Source: Pseudorhizobium banfieldiae (GTDB taxonomy: Bacteria > Pseudomonadota > Alphaproteobacteria > Rhizobiales > Rhizobiaceae). From it: 64,000 nucleotides of DNA. The notes under the pieces were generated by a model. The model did not search any database and was not told the DNA's origin. It saw nothing but the letters and a program-made list of their open reading frames with translations. The stretch's first letter is position 1. Each line of letters begins with the position of its first letter. Positions 15,629 through 24,743 of the stretch are shown here, piece by piece. The position numbers and the translations under genes were made by a program. Where the stretch lies: assembly GCF_000967425.1 (NCBI RefSeq), contig NZ_FO082820.1, positions 2,604,001-2,668,000 on the forward strand, in the 5' to 3' direction.

Positions 15629-15661
15629 GGCGCATGCGGATTACATATTTCCGCATGCGCC
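15629..15661 (+). terminator. Large perfect hairpin between rpmJ and the TPR gene
   Basis: A perfect 12-bp inverted repeat (GGCGCATGCGGA, 15629-15640; TCCGCATGCGCC, 15650-15661) with a 9-base loop, followed by ATTTTCGTTT. It may be the rpmJ terminator. Both plausible start codons of the following TPR gene (15634 and 15655) lie within its arms, so it could also mask that start. Confidence 0.6.
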
Positions 15662-16245
15662 ATTTTCGTTTCAGCCTGCCCCTTGTTTCCGTCCTCGCCG
15701 CGGCCTCTGCGGCATCGGCGCAGCCTTCCGAACCTGCCGCCGCCCCGGCCACACAGGCCTCACCGGAAGCCACACTTGCCGGTCTCTTCGATTCCCTGAA
15801 GCGGGAACGCAACCCCGACAAGGCCCGCGGCATCGCCAGCCAGATACTGGCCGAGTGGGATGATTCGGGCAGCGCCACCGTCAACCTTCTGATGCAGTGG
15901 GCGACGAAGGCCGCAAACGAGAAGCGCAACGCAGCCGCCCTCGACTTCCTCGATCAGGCGACCATCCTCAAGCCCGACTATGCGGAGGTATGGAACCGCC
16001 GCGCCGGCCTTCACTTCACCATGGGCGATCGTCGTAAGGCAATGGCAGACATCAACCAGGTCCTGATCCGGGAGCCGCGTCACTTCGGTGCCCTTTCCGG
16101 GCTTGCGGGAATACTGGCCGAGAATGGTCAGGACGAACTGGCGCTGAAGGCGTGGCAGCGATACCTCGCGGTCTATCCTGCAGACCGGGATGCCCAGGAG
16201 GCGGCGATCAAGCTTGAGGAAAAGCTTGCCGGCAGCCGCACCTGA
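15655..16245 (+). CDS. Exported tetratricopeptide-repeat protein
   Basis: A 196-residue protein with a signal peptide (about residues 1-22, Arg/Phe n-region then LPLVSVLAAASAASA). A low-complexity Pro/Ala stretch and two or three TPR units follow (AALDFLDQATILKPDYAEVW, RKAMADINQVLIREPRHFG). A periplasmic scaffolding role is likely. ATG 15655 gives the most typical signal peptide; ATG 15634 is possible. Neither has a ribosome site, and both lie in the hairpin at 15629-15661. Confidence 0.75.
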   Translation: MRHFRFSLPLVSVLAAASAASAQPSEPAAAPATQASPEATLAGLFDSLKRERNPDKARGIASQILAEWDDSGSATVNLLMQWATKAANEKRNAAALDFLDQATILKPDYAEVWNRRAGLHFTMGDRRKAMADINQVLIREPRHFGALSGLAGILAENGQDELALKAWQRYLAVYPADRDAQEAAIKLEEKLAGSRT

Positions 16246-16259
16246 GGATTCCTCGCCCG

Positions 16260-17270
16260 ATGGTCATCCTTCCCCTCGCCATTGCCGGGCTGTTCGCGGC
16301 CGCCTTCGGGTTCACCGCCTGGAAGGCGCGCGCGATCGAGCAAAGCTTTCCCAATCACGGCGAACTGATCGATGTCGGCGGGTTCCGGATGAACTCGCTG
16401 TTCGTCCCTGCGGGCGAGGATGCGGACCTGCCGCCGATCGTCTTCATCCATGGGGCCAGCGGCAACCTGCGCGATCAGGAGACGGCGTTCCGCAGTCGGC
16501 TTGAGGGCCGCGCCGACCTGCTCTTCGTCGATCGTCCCGGGCACGGATATTCGGAGCGCGGTAGCGAACGGAATGCATGGCCCGATGGCCAGGCAGATGC
16601 CATTGCGCGGCTGATGGAACTGCGCGGCATCGAAAGTGCCATTATCCTGGGCCACTCGTTCGGAGGCGCGATCGCCGCGAGCTTCGCACTGGAGCACCCC
16701 GAAAAGACGGCTGGACTGCTCTTCCTCGCGCCCGCCACCCATCCCTGGCCGGGCGGCGTCGACTGGTATTACGACCTGGCAAAGAAGCCCTACATCGGAT
16801 GGCTTTTCAGCCGCCTTGTGGCGCTGCCGGCCGGGCTGGTGCGCATCGATGGAGCGACCCACTCCGTCTTCCACCCGAACCCCCGTCCGGAGAAATACGT
16901 GACGGAAGGCGCGCCGGCGCTCGTCCTTCGCCCCCGCAACTTCCGCAACAACGCGATCGACGTCGCCAATCTCAACGAATACGTGAAGCAGGTGGCGGCC
17001 CGATACAGCTCGATCACCGCACCGACCGTTGTGATAACCGGAAACCGCGACGCCATCGTTGCCGAGGAGATTCACTCGGTCGGCCTGAAGCGAGATATCG
17101 AGCATGCCGACCTCGTCTGGATCGACAACCTCGGACATAAGCCTGACTATGTCGTACCGGATGTGGCCGTGGCAGCGCTGGAAAAGCTGGCGGGGCACGA
17201 CCGCGATCTCGAGGCTATCGCCCGCGCGGCCGAGTCCCGCCTGAGGGGCCAGAGCGCCCCTCGCTCCTGA
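16260..17270 (+). CDS. Alpha/beta hydrolase
   Basis: A 336-residue alpha/beta-hydrolase. An N-terminal hydrophobic segment (about 3-20) suggests a membrane anchor. The catalytic features are complete: oxyanion motif HGASGN (about 64-69), nucleophile elbow GHSFGG (about 131-136), acid in VITGNRDAIV, and histidine in DNLGHKPDY. Likely an esterase or lipase; the substrate is unknown. It starts 14 bases after the TPR gene, so may be in its operon. It is convergent with pyruvate kinase, with six bases between the stops. Confidence 0.8.
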   Translation: MVILPLAIAGLFAAAFGFTAWKARAIEQSFPNHGELIDVGGFRMNSLFVPAGEDADLPPIVFIHGASGNLRDQETAFRSRLEGRADLLFVDRPGHGYSERGSERNAWPDGQADAIARLMELRGIESAIILGHSFGGAIAASFALEHPEKTAGLLFLAPATHPWPGGVDWYYDLAKKPYIGWLFSRLVALPAGLVRIDGATHSVFHPNPRPEKYVTEGAPALVLRPRNFRNNAIDVANLNEYVKQVAARYSSITAPTVVITGNRDAIVAEEIHSVGLKRDIEHADLVWIDNLGHKPDYVVPDVAVAALEKLAGHDRDLEAIARAAESRLRGQSAPRS

Positions 17271-17276
17271 CCGGAA

Positions 17277-18716
17277 TCAGATGCCGCTCTGTCCGTCCGC
17301 CCCGATATAGGCGATGCGCAGCATGTTGGTCGCGCCCGGCGTGCCGAGCGGTACACCGGCCGAAATGATGATGCGGTCGCCCGGAGCGCCAAAGCCTTCC
17401 GAAACGACGATCCGGCAGGCGCGATTGACCATGTCGTCGAGATCCTCTGCGTCATGGGAGACGACGCAATGCAGGCCCCAGCAGACCGAAAGCCGCCTTG
17501 CCGTCTGGACGATCGGCGACAACGCGATGATGGGAACCTGCGGCCGTTCGCGCGAGGCGCGCAGGCCTGTATTGCCGGACGAGGTGTAGGTTACGATGGC
17601 GGAGAGTCTCAGCGTCTCGGCGATCTGCCGGGCCGCAAGCGAAATGGCGTCTGCGCCCGTTGCTTCCGGCGTCGGCCGCTGCGCGTAGATGATGTTCGAA
17701 TAATAGGGATCCTGCTCGACCGTGCTGGCAACTGAGGCCATGGTCGCCACCGCTTCGACCGGATAATCGCCGGAGGCGGATTCCGCCGAGAGCATGACGG
17801 CGTCGGCGCCTTCGAAGACCGCGGTTGCCACGTCGGAAACTTCCGCACGTGTCGGCACCGGCGAACTGATCATCGATTCGAGCATCTGCGTGGCGACAAC
17901 TACCGGCTTGCCGGCCCGGCGGCAGGCGCGGGTCAGTTGCTTCTGCAGGCCCGGCACCGCCTCGAGCGGCATCTCCACGCCGAGGTCTCCGCGAGCCACC
18001 ATCAGCGCATCGGACAGTTCGATGATCTCGTCGATCCGCTCGATCGCCTGCGGCTTCTCGATCTTCGACATCAGGCCCACGCGGCCGCGGGCGATCTTGC
18101 GCACTTCCGCGAGGTCTTCCGGCCGCTGCACGAAGGAGAGCGCCACCCAGTCGACTTCTCCCGTCGCCAGAACGGCATCCAGATCGGAGCGATCCTTGTC
18201 GGTCAGCACGCCCACCGGCAGAAGCGTGTCGGGCAGGCTGATTCCCTTGCGGTCGGAGATCTTGTTGCCGGATACGACGGTACAGACGATCTTCTTGCCG
18301 TCGGTCTTTTCGGCGCGCAGCATGAGCTTGCCGTCGTCGATCAGCAGGCGGTCGCCCGGCTTCACGGCCGACAGGATTTCCGGATGCGGAAGGAAGACGC
18401 GCCTGGCATCGCCCGGCTCGTCACGATTATCCAGCGTGAACGTCTGCCCCGGCTCCAGCGCCACCTTGGTGTCGGCGAACTTCCCGACGCGCAGCTTCGG
18501 CCCCTGGAGGTCGGCGAGAATGCCGATCGGTCGGCCGCACTTTGTCTCGACGGCGCGGATACGCTGGATCAGCATGCGCATCGTGTCGTGGCTGGCATGG
18601 CTCATGTTGATGCGGAAGAGATCTGCGCCCGCTTCATGCAACTTCTGGATCGTGTCTTCCTCGGATGACGCAGGCCCCAGTGTCGCAAGGATTTTAACTT
18701 TGCGGTTACGCTTCAT
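17277..18716 (-). CDS. pykA: Pyruvate kinase
   Basis: A 479-residue pyruvate kinase: phosphoenolpyruvate plus ADP gives pyruvate plus ATP. Recognised segments are KILATLGPASSE at the N-terminus, RINMSHASHDTM, the K+/Mg2+ site around LSFVQRPEDL, MVARGDLGVEMP and the C-terminal regulatory domain ending near GTPGATNMLRI. The ATG at 18716 overlaps the TGA of the DUF1036 gene (TGATG), so the two are co-translated. The open frame extends further upstream, but that part lies within the DUF1036 gene. Confidence 0.96.
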   Translation of the reverse strand: MKRNRKVKILATLGPASSEEDTIQKLHEAGADLFRINMSHASHDTMRMLIQRIRAVETKCGRPIGILADLQGPKLRVGKFADTKVALEPGQTFTLDNRDEPGDARRVFLPHPEILSAVKPGDRLLIDDGKLMLRAEKTDGKKIVCTVVSGNKISDRKGISLPDTLLPVGVLTDKDRSDLDAVLATGEVDWVALSFVQRPEDLAEVRKIARGRVGLMSKIEKPQAIERIDEIIELSDALMVARGDLGVEMPLEAVPGLQKQLTRACRRAGKPVVVATQMLESMISSPVPTRAEVSDVATAVFEGADAVMLSAESASGDYPVEAVATMASVASTVEQDPYYSNIIYAQRPTPEATGADAISLAARQIAETLRLSAIVTYTSSGNTGLRASRERPQVPIIALSPIVQTARRLSVCWGLHCVVSHDAEDLDDMVNRACRIVVSEGFGAPGDRIIISAGVPLGTPGATNMLRIAYIGADGQSGI

Positions 18717-19189
18717 CAATTCTGGCCTTCCTGCGTGCTCGGCGCGTCCGACAGCTGTACCATCCAGCTGCCCTGGCGCCCGGTATCGTATTCCTTGAAG
18801 CCCATGCGCTGGTAGCCGCGGGCGAAGCAGTCCTGGACGCCGACGATCTTGAACTCGTTCTCGGCGACGCACATGTTGACCTCACCGGTCCAGCGGCCAC
18901 CGCGTGCCGCATCTTCGGCATAGAGGTAGTAGTAGCGGGACTGCAGTTCGCCTTCGATCAGCGTGGCGCAGGTCGAGGCCGGGACCTGCCACCAGCCTTC
19001 CGTCGTCCACCCTTCCTCCGCCCGGTAACCGATCGCGACGCCGACCAGATTCTGCGTGCCGTTGCAGACCCGAAAGTCCGCTCTGGCGGCACCGGCGGCA
19101 AACAGCGGGATGCACAGCGAGGCGAGGAATGCGGCAGCGGGGACGTAACGCAGCGGCAAGGTGAGGGAAAGGCGGGATGATCTCGACAC
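18716..19189 (-). CDS. DUF1036 family exported protein
   Basis: A 157-residue protein with a signal peptide (about 1-37) and the DUF1036 domain: FRVCNGTQNLVGVAIGY, TEGWWQVPASTCATL and LYAEDA are typical, with paired cysteines. Function is unknown; it is thought to be periplasmic. The start is GTG 19189 with a GGAAG site. It precedes pykA and overlaps it by one base, an arrangement I believe is common in rhizobia. Confidence 0.85.
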   Translation of the reverse strand: MSRSSRLSLTLPLRYVPAAAFLASLCIPLFAAGAARADFRVCNGTQNLVGVAIGYRAEEGWTTEGWWQVPASTCATLIEGELQSRYYYLYAEDAARGGRWTGEVNMCVAENEFKIVGVQDCFARGYQRMGFKEYDTGRQGSWMVQLSDAPSTQEGQN

Positions 19190-19378
19190 GGCTTCCGATG
19201 GAACCCCATGGTTATTCGCGAAGCACTTTCTTCGCCCTTCGAGGGTGGAAAGTCAACGCAACTCTAATCGATTATAGCGGCCGGACTCATCGTTCGGCGA
19301 GCCCATGCTTGCGCCTTCGCTGCCTGCATGCGATCAACCGGAGCCTCCTCCAGCACTATGCCGGGACCCGCAACTGCC

Positions 19379-20170
19379 ATGCCAGACTTCGTACCGTTCG
19401 AGATCATAGAAGGCGATTATGACGCCGCCATGGTGCTGCTTGCCGACCATGCGATGAACCGCCTTCCGCCTGAGTATGGAAGCCTCGGACTGCCGGACAG
19501 TGCGTTTCGCCGCCACATCGCCTTCGACATCGGCATCGAAGGGCTTACCCGGCAGTTGGCAGCAAAATTGGGCGTCCCCGCTGTGCTCGGATGTTTCTCG
19601 CGGCTGCTGATCGACCCCAACCGCGGCGAGGACGATCCGACGCTGATCATGAAGATCTCCGACGGCGCCATCATCCCCGGCAATTACCCCATCACGGATC
19701 AGGAGTGGACGAGGCGCCTCGACACCTACCACCGTCCCTATCACCGCGCGGTGGAACGCACGATCGCAAAGGCTGGCGCGGGCGGGCGCGCGCCGCTCGT
19801 CCTCTCGCTGCATTCCTTCACGCCGGCCTGGAAGGGCGTACCCCGCCCCTGGCACGCCGCCGTCCTCTGGGACAGCGATGACAGGGCGGTCCGGCCCCTG
19901 CTCGAAATGCTGCGCCGGGAGGAAGGTCTCGTCATCGGCGACAACCAGCCCTATGATGGCGCGCTTCGTGGTGACACCATGTACCGCCACTGCATGACTT
20001 CCGGCACGCCGCATGCCCTTCTGGAGGTGCGGCAGGACCTGATCGGCGACGAGGTCGGCATCGATGAGTGGGCCGGTCGTCTCGCTCCGATCTTCGCAGC
20101 GCTGAACGACGATCCGGCTCTGCACGAATACCGGGTCTTTGCCTCGCGAACCGGCCCCTATGGAAGCTGA
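19379..20170 (+). CDS. N-formylglutamate amidohydrolase family protein (copy 1)
   Basis: About 263 residues. Members hydrolyse N-formylglutamate or similar amides using a zinc site. Segments characteristic of the family are LLADHAMNRLPPEYGSLGLP, FSRLLIDPNRGEDDPTLI, LSLHSFTPAW and HALLEVRQDLI. I set the start at MPDFVPFEI; upstream ATGs at 19358 and 19328 are possible and no clear ribosome site decides. There are no other histidine-catabolism genes nearby. A second family member is at 53302-54186. Confidence 0.83.
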   Translation: MPDFVPFEIIEGDYDAAMVLLADHAMNRLPPEYGSLGLPDSAFRRHIAFDIGIEGLTRQLAAKLGVPAVLGCFSRLLIDPNRGEDDPTLIMKISDGAIIPGNYPITDQEWTRRLDTYHRPYHRAVERTIAKAGAGGRAPLVLSLHSFTPAWKGVPRPWHAAVLWDSDDRAVRPLLEMLRREEGLVIGDNQPYDGALRGDTMYRHCMTSGTPHALLEVRQDLIGDEVGIDEWAGRLAPIFAALNDDPALHEYRVFASRTGPYGS

Positions 20171-20193
20171 CATCGAAAAGGGAGAAGAAGACC

Positions 20194-20502
20194 ATGAGCG
20201 GACTGACGGAACAGCAGAAGACGGAATTCGAGGCAGCCGCCTTCCGCCGGCTCGTCCAGCACCTGCGCGAGCGCAGCGACGTTCAGAACATCGACCTCAT
20301 GAACCTCGGCGGCTTCTGTCGCAACTGCCTTTCCAACTGGTATCGCGACGCCGCCACCGCTGCGGGCGTGGAAATGAGCAAGGACCAGTCGCGCGAGATC
20401 GTCTACGGCATGCCCTACGAGGAGTGGAAGAAGCTCCACCAGAATGAAGCATCCGGCGATCAAAAAGCCGCATTTGAGAGAAACAAGCCTGTTGATCACT
20501 GA
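20194..20502 (+). CDS. DUF1244 family protein
   Basis: A 102-residue soluble protein of the DUF1244 family. The core '[20 protein letters not shown]' followed by '[14 protein letters not shown]' contains a conserved CxxC that may bind metal. Function unknown. It lies 23 bases after the amidohydrolase with a GGAGAAG ribosome site, so it is probably in the same operon. The longer open frame upstream (to 20068) overlaps the previous gene and is unlikely. Confidence 0.87.
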   Translation: MSGLTEQQKTEFEAAAFRRLVQHLRERSDVQNIDLMNLGGFCRNCLSNWYRDAATAAGVEMSKDQSREIVYGMPYEEWKKLHQNEASGDQKAAFERNKPVDH

Positions 20503-20588
20503 GGCCGCCGTCGATTCGGCTTGACCTCGGCCGCCCTTCGCGGCAGGTGACGAACCAATCTTCAGAACCCGCACTACAGGAGACCTCG

Positions 20589-20861
20589 ATGTCTGATGCT
20601 CATGGCGTCGCCCGCGACCAACTCCGCGCATTTGTCGAGCGCATCGAAAGACTGGAAGAAGAAAAGAAGACGATCGCCGACGATATCAAGGACGTCTACG
20701 GCGAAGCCAAGTCCATGGGCTTCGACACGAAGATCCTCAAGAAGGTGATCGCGTTGCGCAAGAAGGACGATCAGGAGCGGATGGAGGAGGAACTGATCCT
20801 CGACACCTACCTGCAGGCCCTCGGAATGATCGAAGGCGCACCGGAAGCCGACGCCGCCTAA
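20589..20861 (+). CDS. gapR: GapR-family DNA-binding protein (DUF2312)
   Basis: A 90-residue protein of the GapR family. The central '[20 protein letters not shown]' and the following '[17 protein letters not shown]' are diagnostic. In Caulobacter, GapR binds overtwisted AT-rich DNA ahead of replication and transcription forks and is tied to the cell cycle. Start [10 protein letters not shown] is chosen over MTNQSS (20547) because a GGAGA site lies just upstream of 20589. A likely terminator is at 20897-20928. Function here is inferred from the family. Confidence 0.9.
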   Translation: MSDAHGVARDQLRAFVERIERLEEEKKTIADDIKDVYGEAKSMGFDTKILKKVIALRKKDDQERMEEELILDTYLQALGMIEGAPEADAA

Positions 20862-20896
20862 GCGGCGCGACATCCCCGATCCTATTCAGTCTCATG

Positions 20897-20928
20897 GCCC
20901 CGGCGTTGTAAACCAACTTCGGGGCTTT
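20897..20928 (+). terminator. Terminator after gapR
   Basis: Outer stem GCCCCG / CGGGGC (20897-20902 with 20920-20925), with an inner GTTG/CAAC helix, then TTT. The U-tract is short. Confidence 0.6.
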
Positions 20929-21007
20929 CGCCTTTCCGGCAAGAAGCAAAGACCGGACGCAAGAAAGCAGCCCGCAGGCGGCCTTTCTCTCACGTGATAA
21001 TCTTGGA

Positions 21008-22744
21008 TTACTGGCTGATCGGCTTCTTCGGACTGAACCGGCTTGGGTCGATCGAGGCGGTCTTGGTGACTGGCTTGAAGCCGCTTGAGGCATAGGCCGT
21101 GGTGTAGGCGGTGCTCAACGTGCGGCTGACGACCCGCGGCGCCTTCACCGAAGCCACCTCGGCCACGCGGTTGTTGCTCACGGCCCACTTTGCCAGCATC
21201 TCTCCCGTCAAGGCCGGGCCGGCGTCCTGTTGGACATCGCGGTTGCCGAGTGCGGCATTGCGGCCGCCCTTCGTGGGAACAGGAACTTGCGTCGGCGCGT
21301 CGAAACCGTCGCCGAACCGCCGGTTTGCAGCTGACACATCGGCCGCTCCGGCAGGAAGGGCTGCGACATCGACGGACCTTTCCGCGGCAACAGGCGCGGA
21401 CGGAGCAAGCGTTGAACGGGCATAGGCGCCGCTTTCTGCCAGGGCGGCGACGACCGCCGGCGTAAGCGCCTGCTGTTCGCCAAGATCGCCTTCGCTCTCG
21501 GGTTCAATTTGCGCGGATGCAAGCAGGGCCTCCGCACCCGACGGCCGGGCCGCGGGAAGCGGGACGGAGGACAGCGCGGCTTCGGGCAGCGCACTGTCGA
21601 TCGAGGCGGTCATCACGCCAGCTTCAGCGTCACCCTTGAGGCCACGCGGACCAAGCAGCGTGGGAACCGGGATCGCATAGTCCTGCAGGTCGGCGAACGC
21701 CTCGCCTTCCGGCTGCGCGGCAGGCGCTGGCTGCGCCGGAAGCGCGGCGGCGAGCGCCTCCTGGGCGGTGCTGCGCGCCGGCGAATAGAGCGCCGTCGCC
21801 AGTCCGCCCGGTCCGCCGTCGTTGCGGAAGGAGGGACGGTTCTGCGGCACGGGAGCCGCGATCGTTTCTACGCCAGGCAACTCCTGTGGCTGGGCAGCAG
21901 CGACCATGACGGGCTCCTGGGCACGGGCCGCAGGCACGGCCGGTGCCGGACGCTCGACGGGCTCCGGTGCTGCGATTGCATCGGCATCCTCGTCCTCGTC
22001 GCCACCACCGAAGAGCATCGCGAGCAGGTTCGGACGCTTCTTGCCGGAACCGCCGCCCGACGTGCTGGCGATCTCGATCTGCTGACCCGAGCTCAGGCGC
22101 TTCTTGTAGCTTGCAAGGGCCTGCTGGTAGCCAGGCAGCGGCTTTCCGTCAGCCGGAAGATGGACTGTATTGCCATCGGGGAAGAGGCTGACCAGTTCTT
22201 GCCGGCTCATGCGCGGCCATGCCCGCACGCCGCCGACATCGAGGTGCACGAAGGGGGAACCGGATGTCGGATAGTAGCCGACGCCGCCCACCTGCATCTT
22301 CATGGCCAGTGCCCGAAGGGTAGAGAGCTTGACGCCGGGGATATAGAAATCCATCGCCTTGCCGAGCATGTGCTGGCTGTTCTTGGCCACGCCCTTGCTG
22401 CGCGAACGAAGCATGCCGTTCGTTGCCGGCGAGCGGTAGGCGGAGACCACGTGGATATAGTCGTTGGCGCCGCTGCGCCGATAGACTTCCCAGACGAGAT
22501 CGAGAAGGCGCGGGTCCATCTTCGTCGGCTCGTTGCGGCGCCAGTCGCGCAGCAGGTTGTTGACCTGCTGCAGGCCTTTCGGATCGAACTTGCCGTTGCG
22601 CTTGAACACAATGTTCGCGCGCTCTTTCGTATGGACGAAATAGAGCTTCAGGCTGCGGGTCTCGGCAGCCGCCTGCGTGGCGGAAACGGACAGTAGCGGC
22701 AGCGCCAGACAGGCTGCGACGGCAAGGGATGCGGCACCCTTCAC
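21008..22744 (-). CDS. DUF882 (YcbK/MepK-like) envelope protein with long disordered tail
   Basis: A signal peptide (GTG 22744: KGAASLAVAACLALPLLSVS) is followed by a 150-residue DUF882 domain of the peptidase M15/MepK type. Zinc-ligand motifs are visible: SAYRSPATNGML, SQHMLGKAMD (His and Asp) and FVHLDVGG (His). MepK-type enzymes cut peptidoglycan cross-links in the periplasm. The remaining ~380 residues are Ala/Pro/Glu-rich and probably disordered. Start is uncertain: the frame is open to a TTG at 22906 and has TTGs at 22873 and 22822. I prefer the GTG because GAGG lies seven bases upstream and it yields a normal signal peptide. Confidence 0.8.
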   Translation of the reverse strand: MKGAASLAVAACLALPLLSVSATQAAAETRSLKLYFVHTKERANIVFKRNGKFDPKGLQQVNNLLRDWRRNEPTKMDPRLLDLVWEVYRRSGANDYIHVVSAYRSPATNGMLRSRSKGVAKNSQHMLGKAMDFYIPGVKLSTLRALAMKMQVGGVGYYPTSGSPFVHLDVGGVRAWPRMSRQELVSLFPDGNTVHLPADGKPLPGYQQALASYKKRLSSGQQIEIASTSGGGSGKKRPNLLAMLFGGGDEDEDADAIAAPEPVERPAPAVPAARAQEPVMVAAAQPQELPGVETIAAPVPQNRPSFRNDGGPGGLATALYSPARSTAQEALAAALPAQPAPAAQPEGEAFADLQDYAIPVPTLLGPRGLKGDAEAGVMTASIDSALPEAALSSVPLPAARPSGAEALLASAQIEPESEGDLGEQQALTPAVVAALAESGAYARSTLAPSAPVAAERSVDVAALPAGAADVSAANRRFGDGFDAPTQVPVPTKGGRNAALGNRDVQQDAGPALTGEMLAKWAVSNNRVAEVASVKAPRVVSRTLSTAYTTAYASSGFKPVTKTASIDPSRFSPKKPISQ

Positions 22745-23008
22745 CAGAAACCTCAGGAAAGCGGTTGCGTTGCCGCGCTCGCCGGCGCCATGGGGCGTTT
22801 GGTTCGCATTCAGATCCTGCAAGGCTGTCCCCGTCCTGTCGACAACTTCCCTCGTTGTCGTGATGACTGTCAATTGCGGTGAGACGATGGCAAATTTGCC
22901 ACACAATCACAAGCATCTCTCGAAGAGTCAACAAATCGCTACCAAGAGATTGACAGAGGGTGACAGAACATCCTTGCGCGAAGGTTAACGATCTCTAATG
23001 GACGCGGT

Positions 23009-24586
23009 TCAGGCGGCCTCCTTCAGAGGGTTGTCCGGATCGATGCCGTAGTCCTTCAGCTTGCGGTAGAGCGTCGAGCGGCCGATGCCCAGCTTCCTCG
23101 CCACCTGGCTCATCTGGCCGCGGTAGAATTTCAGTGCAAAACGAATGAGTTCCTCCTCGACCTCGGCCAGTTTGCGGACCTCTCCGGCAGTATCCGTCGT
23201 CGGTATCACGTTGGCGGAAGCGGGATAGGCGGCAGCCAGCAGGGCGCGGGGGTCCGGACGGGCCGGCTGGACCGGCACACCGATGAAGCCGTCCGGGGTG
23301 GGCAGCACCACAGGCGAGGACGCGGGCTGGTGCATTTCAGCCGCCCTCGGCGCAGCCGTCGCAACCGTCTCCGCATGCCGCAATTCCTCCGATCGGAACT
23401 CAGGCAATTGTGCGGCAATTTGTGGGAAATCCGCGTCTGTCAGTTCGTCCGCCTGTGCCAGGACGGCCGCCCGGAAGATGGCGTTCTCGAGCTCCCGGAT
23501 ATTGCCCGGCCAGTCATGGGCGGTGAGCAGAGCCATTGCCGTCGGCCCGATGGTCACCGGGCGCGGCAGCTTCTGTTCGAGCGAGAACCGGTCGGCGAAG
23601 ACCCGTGCGAGATGCGGGATGTCCTCCTTGCGGCGGCGCAAGGCCGGGATCGTGATCGGGAAGACGTTGAGACGATAGTAGAGATCTTCCCGGAAGCGCC
23701 CTTCCCTGACCTCCTCGATAAGGTCCTTGTTAGTCGCCGAAATCAGGCGGACATTGACCTTCTGCACCTTGGCCGATCCGACCGTCTCGATCTCCCCCTG
23801 CTGGACGGCGCGCAGGAGCTTCACCTGTACGTCCAGCGGGAGATCACCGATTTCGTCGAGGAAGAGCGTTCCGCCATCGGCCTCGACGAACTTGCCAGTA
23901 TGCCGCTCGGTGGCTCCCGTGAACGCGCCTTTCTCGTGACCGAAAAGGATGCTTTCCACAAGATTCTCCGGAATGGCTCCGCAGTTGACGGTGATGAAGG
24001 GCTTGCCGGCCCGATCGCTAGCAGCTTGGATCGCCCGCGCGACCATTTCCTTGCCGACACCCGATTCGCCTTCCAGGACGACCGGAATGGATGAGTGGGC
24101 AGCCCGCTGCGCCAGTTCGATGACGCGCAGCATTTCCGGGCTTGCGGATACGATGTCGCTGAAGGTCACGGCGCCGCTCCGCGAGCGGCGCGCAGTCCGG
24201 CTGCGGCCTTCCTTGCGGTCGACGGTGAGCGCATTGGCGACGGAGGCCGCAATGCGTTCGGGAGAGACCGGCTTGACGACGAAATCGAAGGCGCCGGCCC
24301 GCATGGCCTCCACCACCGTCTCGATGCCGCCATGACCTGTCTGCACGATCACCGGCGTCTCGATGCCAGCCTCGCGGGTCGCCTTGAGGAAGCCGAGTCC
24401 ATCCAGGCCCGGCATCATCAGATCGAGGACGATGACATTGATCTGGTCGCCGCCATGCTTCAGAAACGCTAGGCCACCCAGACCGTTCTCGGCTGTGTGA
24501 ACCACATGTCCGTGACGTTCGAGCGCGTTCTTCAACAGGCGGCGCTGAACCGGATCGTCGTCAACTACAAGGATTTGGGCAATCAT
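23009..24586 (-). CDS. Sigma-54-dependent response regulator (NtrC family)
   Basis: A 525-residue regulator with receiver, AAA+ and Fis-type DNA-binding domains. The receiver (about 1-120) has the phospho-acceptor Asp55 in VLDLMMPG. The AAA+ domain (about 145-385) has Walker A GESGVGKE, the sigma-54-contacting loop ESILFGHEKGAFTGA, Walker B GGTLFLDEIGD and the R-finger region FREDLYYRLNVF. The C-terminal helix-turn-helix is QVARKLGIGRSTLYRKL. No partner kinase is adjacent, so it is an orphan here; the target genes are unknown. It is divergent from pepF across 157 bases. Confidence 0.93.
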   Translation of the reverse strand: MIAQILVVDDDPVQRRLLKNALERHGHVVHTAENGLGGLAFLKHGGDQINVIVLDLMMPGLDGLGFLKATREAGIETPVIVQTGHGGIETVVEAMRAGAFDFVVKPVSPERIAASVANALTVDRKEGRSRTARRSRSGAVTFSDIVSASPEMLRVIELAQRAAHSSIPVVLEGESGVGKEMVARAIQAASDRAGKPFITVNCGAIPENLVESILFGHEKGAFTGATERHTGKFVEADGGTLFLDEIGDLPLDVQVKLLRAVQQGEIETVGSAKVQKVNVRLISATNKDLIEEVREGRFREDLYYRLNVFPITIPALRRRKEDIPHLARVFADRFSLEQKLPRPVTIGPTAMALLTAHDWPGNIRELENAIFRAAVLAQADELTDADFPQIAAQLPEFRSEELRHAETVATAAPRAAEMHQPASSPVVLPTPDGFIGVPVQPARPDPRALLAAAYPASANVIPTTDTAGEVRKLAEVEEELIRFALKFYRGQMSQVARKLGIGRSTLYRKLKDYGIDPDNPLKEAA

Positions 24587-24743
24587 GCTCGGCTCCCGAC
24601 ATCATTCATAATGTCCAACAAGGGCTTCGTATGCCGGGGGTTGTGCCAGAAAGACTTGAACATCCTCTTTTGAGAAACTCTTGCATTTTAACGGCCGCCA
24701 CGGAAAACAGGGCGGCGACACGAGGAATAAAAGGAACTGGTCG

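Noticed and set aside
16090..17200. Minus-strand frame overlapping the alpha/beta hydrolase (341 codons)
   Set aside because: The plus-strand product has a complete catalytic triad. The antisense product has no domain signature.
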